From Bacteroidales bacterium (GTDB lineage Bacteria > Bacteroidota > Bacteroidia > Bacteroidales > NBLH01), in NCBI GenBank assembly GCA_029933755.1, contig JAOZNO010000252.1, positions 1 to 5,988 on the forward strand: 5,988 nucleotides of DNA, read 5' to 3'. The translations under genes were made by a program, and so were the position numbers. The first letter of the stretch is position 1. The number at the start of each line of letters is the position of its first letter. The notes beneath the pieces were generated by a model that had not been told where the DNA came from, searched no databases, and saw only the letters and a list, made by a program, of their open reading frames with translations. This document shows positions 4,395-5,988 of the stretch, in pieces.

Positions 4395-5988
4395 TTAATT
4401 AACAATAAACTTCAATTTCTTAACTTCTTTACCTGCAATTACATTAATAAAATAGAAGCCCGGTTCAAGCGACATCAGGTTGTATTTTACATTATAATTT
4501 TTTAAGCCTTTTTCAATTCTTGGGGCTTGCATTCTCATTCCATCCATACTGTATAAATCTACTTGTATGTTGGTTTCTGTTGCCAGTTCTATATCTATTT
4601 CAAAAATACCATTATTGGGATTCGGAAATAAATTGACTTTACGTATCAATACCTGCGAAAAATCTTTTTGCTCAGGCAAACTGTCTGCTGATAAAATGGT
4701 AATTTGTTTTTCAACCATTCCATTGCAACCACCCAGAAAAGCTTTCATGCCAATTGTGAAATCGCCTGTTTGCGAAGGTATTAGCTCTTTGTAACTTACG
4801 CCATCAACCGAGCGGGTAAATTCATTGGGTATAATCCATTGAACAGAATCGGGCACTGGCCACGAAATTTCAATAAGCACTAATGTATCCTCAATGGTAG
4901 ATTCGGTAGATATTAAAAATGCTACTTCAAAAAGTCGGTCGTCGTATTTTACATGAAATTCTTTTTGCCCCGTACAGCCATTTTCATTGGTAACTGTAAC
5001 AGAATAATCGCCCTGATCTTGTAAAACCACTGATTGACTGCTAGCCGAAAAACCATTATTTGAAGTCCAGTCGAAAGTAGCACCTTCGTTTCCTGCATCA
5101 ATAGTGGCTGTTTGTCCCTGGCATAGAAAAATAGAATCAACAATTTCTATATTTACATTGTCGGTATTAAATAAATCAAAAGTTTGAAGCGAAACACAAT
5201 CATGATCGTCCGTAATTTCAAGCTGGTAAGTTCCGGCATATAAGTTTGAAATGGTATTTGTATTGCCTAAATTAGGAAAATCAGTCCATTTAAAAGTGTA
5301 ATTTGGTGTTCCGCCAATTGCTTCAACGGTTAAAAATCCTGTATTATCATTATCGCAAACAGGGCTTTCGTAATCACTTAAATTTGAACGAAGTTCATCG
5401 GGGGCGGTAACCTCCAAACTTTCAAATATATATGTGCAATTGACAGAATCTGTTAATGTACCCGAATAAAAACCAGGAGCTAAATTAGTTGCTGTGTTTG
5501 TAGTAAAACCTAAACCATCCCAACTTATAGTATAAGGTTCTTCGACATTGGTAATATTTAGCGTTAAACTTCCGCCACCTTCTGAGTCGGAACATAAGGC
5601 AGGGGTGTCTTGTGATGAAATTACTGGAACTAAAGTGCCTGAAATGGTAACTGTCTTTTCGGTTTTGCAATCTTTGGCATCAGTAACCGTAACGGTATGA
5701 ATTGCTTCAGTAAGACTATCTGCCATAGCAGTAGTTTCATCATTATCCCACAAATAAGTAAATGGTGGTGTGCCACCATTAGGGCTAATCGTAGCTGAAC
5801 CATTTGCCTCATCACATTTTGTGTGGTTTATTATGTTTGCTGATGCGGTTAAAAGGGGTGGTTGAGTTATTGTTACTTCTTTATTAACCATGCAATTGTT
5901 AGTGTCCACAACAGAAATAGTATAAGTTCCGGTTGATAAGGAATCGAAAACAGGAGATGATCCCGAAGATATCCATTGTCCCTTACTT
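4395..5988 (-). CDS. T9SS-secreted surface protein with SprB-type repeats, 3' part (530 residues visible)
   Basis: The frame is open to the window edge: upstream of an internal GTG at 5909 it reads SKGQWISSGSSPVFDSLSTG, then TYTISV. The true start therefore lies outside the window. In visible residues, 1-41 are the end of one SprB-like repeat (GTYTISVVDTNNC). Three more repeats follow at about 44-117 (CDEANGSATISPNGGTPPFTYLW ... HTVTVTDAKDC), 122-196 and 199-273 (GGTPNYTFKW ... AGTYQLEITDDHDC). Residues 278-348 are Ig/PKD-like (CQGQTATIDAG, GDYSVTVTNENGC), and 351-432 are a second Ig/PKD-like domain (VQWIIPNEF, GDFTIGMKAFLGGC). Residues 453-530 are a type A T9SS C-terminal sorting domain: LFPNPNNGIFEI, VDLYSMDGM, LEPGFYFINVIAGKEVKKLKFIVN. 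Known biology: such proteins cross the outer membrane through T9SS and are anchored or released after removal of the sorting domain. SprB itself is a gliding adhesin, but these repeats are widespread, so a gliding role is not shown. A 201-bp gap separates it from the scaffold gene, so it is probably a separate transcription unit. Confidence 0.93.
   Translation of the reverse strand, partial: SKGQWISSGSSPVFDSLSTGTYTISVVDTNNCMVNKEVTITQPPLLTASANIINHTKCDEANGSATISPNGGTPPFTYLWDNDETTAMADSLTEAIHTVTVTDAKDCKTEKTVTISGTLVPVISSQDTPALCSDSEGGGSLTLNITNVEEPYTISWDGLGFTTNTATNLAPGFYSGTLTDSVNCTYIFESLEVTAPDELRSNLSDYESPVCDNDNTGFLTVEAIGGTPNYTFKWTDFPNLGNTNTISNLYAGTYQLEITDDHDCVSLQTFDLFNTDNVNIEIVDSIFLCQGQTATIDAGNEGATFDWTSNNGFSASSQSVVLQDQGDYSVTVTNENGCTGQKEFHVKYDDRLFEVAFLISTESTIEDTLVLIEISWPVPDSVQWIIPNEFTRSVDGVSYKELIPSQTGDFTIGMKAFLGGCNGMVEKQITILSADSLPEQKDFSQVLIRKVNLFPNPNNGIFEIDIELATETNIQVDLYSMDGMRMQAPRIEKGLKNYNVKYNLMSLEPGFYFINVIAGKEVKKLKFIVN

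Noticed and set aside
4567..4794. 75-codon plus-strand ORF
   Set aside because: It is antisense to the T9SS sorting domain and last Ig-like domain, which are strongly supported on the minus strand.
4949..5815. Three short minus-strand ORFs (4949-5143, 5485-5670, 5630-5815)
   Set aside because: They lie in alternative frames inside the SprB-repeat gene, whose own frame has regular Cys-containing repeats throughout.
5907..5909. GTG at 5909 as the start of the SprB-repeat gene
   Set aside because: The frame is open for another 26 codons to the window edge, and those residues complete an SprB-like repeat. The GTG is an internal Val.
1..5988. CRISPR array, tRNA, rRNA, transposase or integrase
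   Set aside because: There is no regular repeat-spacer pattern, no tRNA-like cloverleaf noticed by eye, and no mobile-element protein motif in any frame examined.

Overview
The window looks like Bacteroidota chromosomal DNA. The evidence is a type A T9SS C-terminal sorting domain (PNPNNG box, GFYFINV, terminal KLKFIVN), SprB-type repeats, a Bacteroidota-type secreted scaffold with fibronectin III folds, low GC, and no clear Shine-Dalgarno sites. No finer taxonomic placement is supported. All recognisable genes lie on the minus strand, so transcription runs from high to low coordinates.

Layout in transcription order. (1) 5988-4395: the 3' part of a large surface protein with several SprB-like repeats, two Ig/PKD-like domains and a T9SS sorting domain; its 5' end is outside the window. 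(2) 4394-4194: a 201-bp intergenic gap with an imperfect hairpin, a short CGGATAAAA repeat and a 10-bp direct repeat. (3) 4193-640: two abutting ORFs (353 and 830 codons, TAATG overlap) that read best as one exported protein of about 1185 aa, broken by a frameshift inside a fibronectin III domain near 3145-3153. In order, it carries a signal peptide, a conserved N-terminal beta module, Ig/FN3-like domains, a GDTII repeat linker, a HELAH zinc-metallopeptidase module, and a 270-residue lysine/glutamate-rich tail. (4) 614-171: a small exported protein of 147 aa. (5) 158-1: the start of a further reading frame that is in frame with, and directly after, the stop of the 147-aa gene.

The most striking large-scale signal is a composition step. 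By hand count, GC is about 46% at 3121-3720, about 38% at 1501-1920, and about 25% at 1-1500. The step falls close to the end of the metallopeptidase module. The unrecognised C-terminal tail and the small downstream genes therefore share one AT-rich block attached to a more ordinary scaffold. That is the layout expected of a modular exported effector with an exchangeable C-terminal tip and cognate small genes, as in polymorphic toxin-immunity loci. This is inference: no toxin fold was recognised.

A second possible lesion is an imperfect 12-bp tandem duplication (156-179) that introduces the stop of the 147-aa gene. If both lesions are real, the scaffold gene and its small partner are each interrupted, so the locus may be decaying or switchable.
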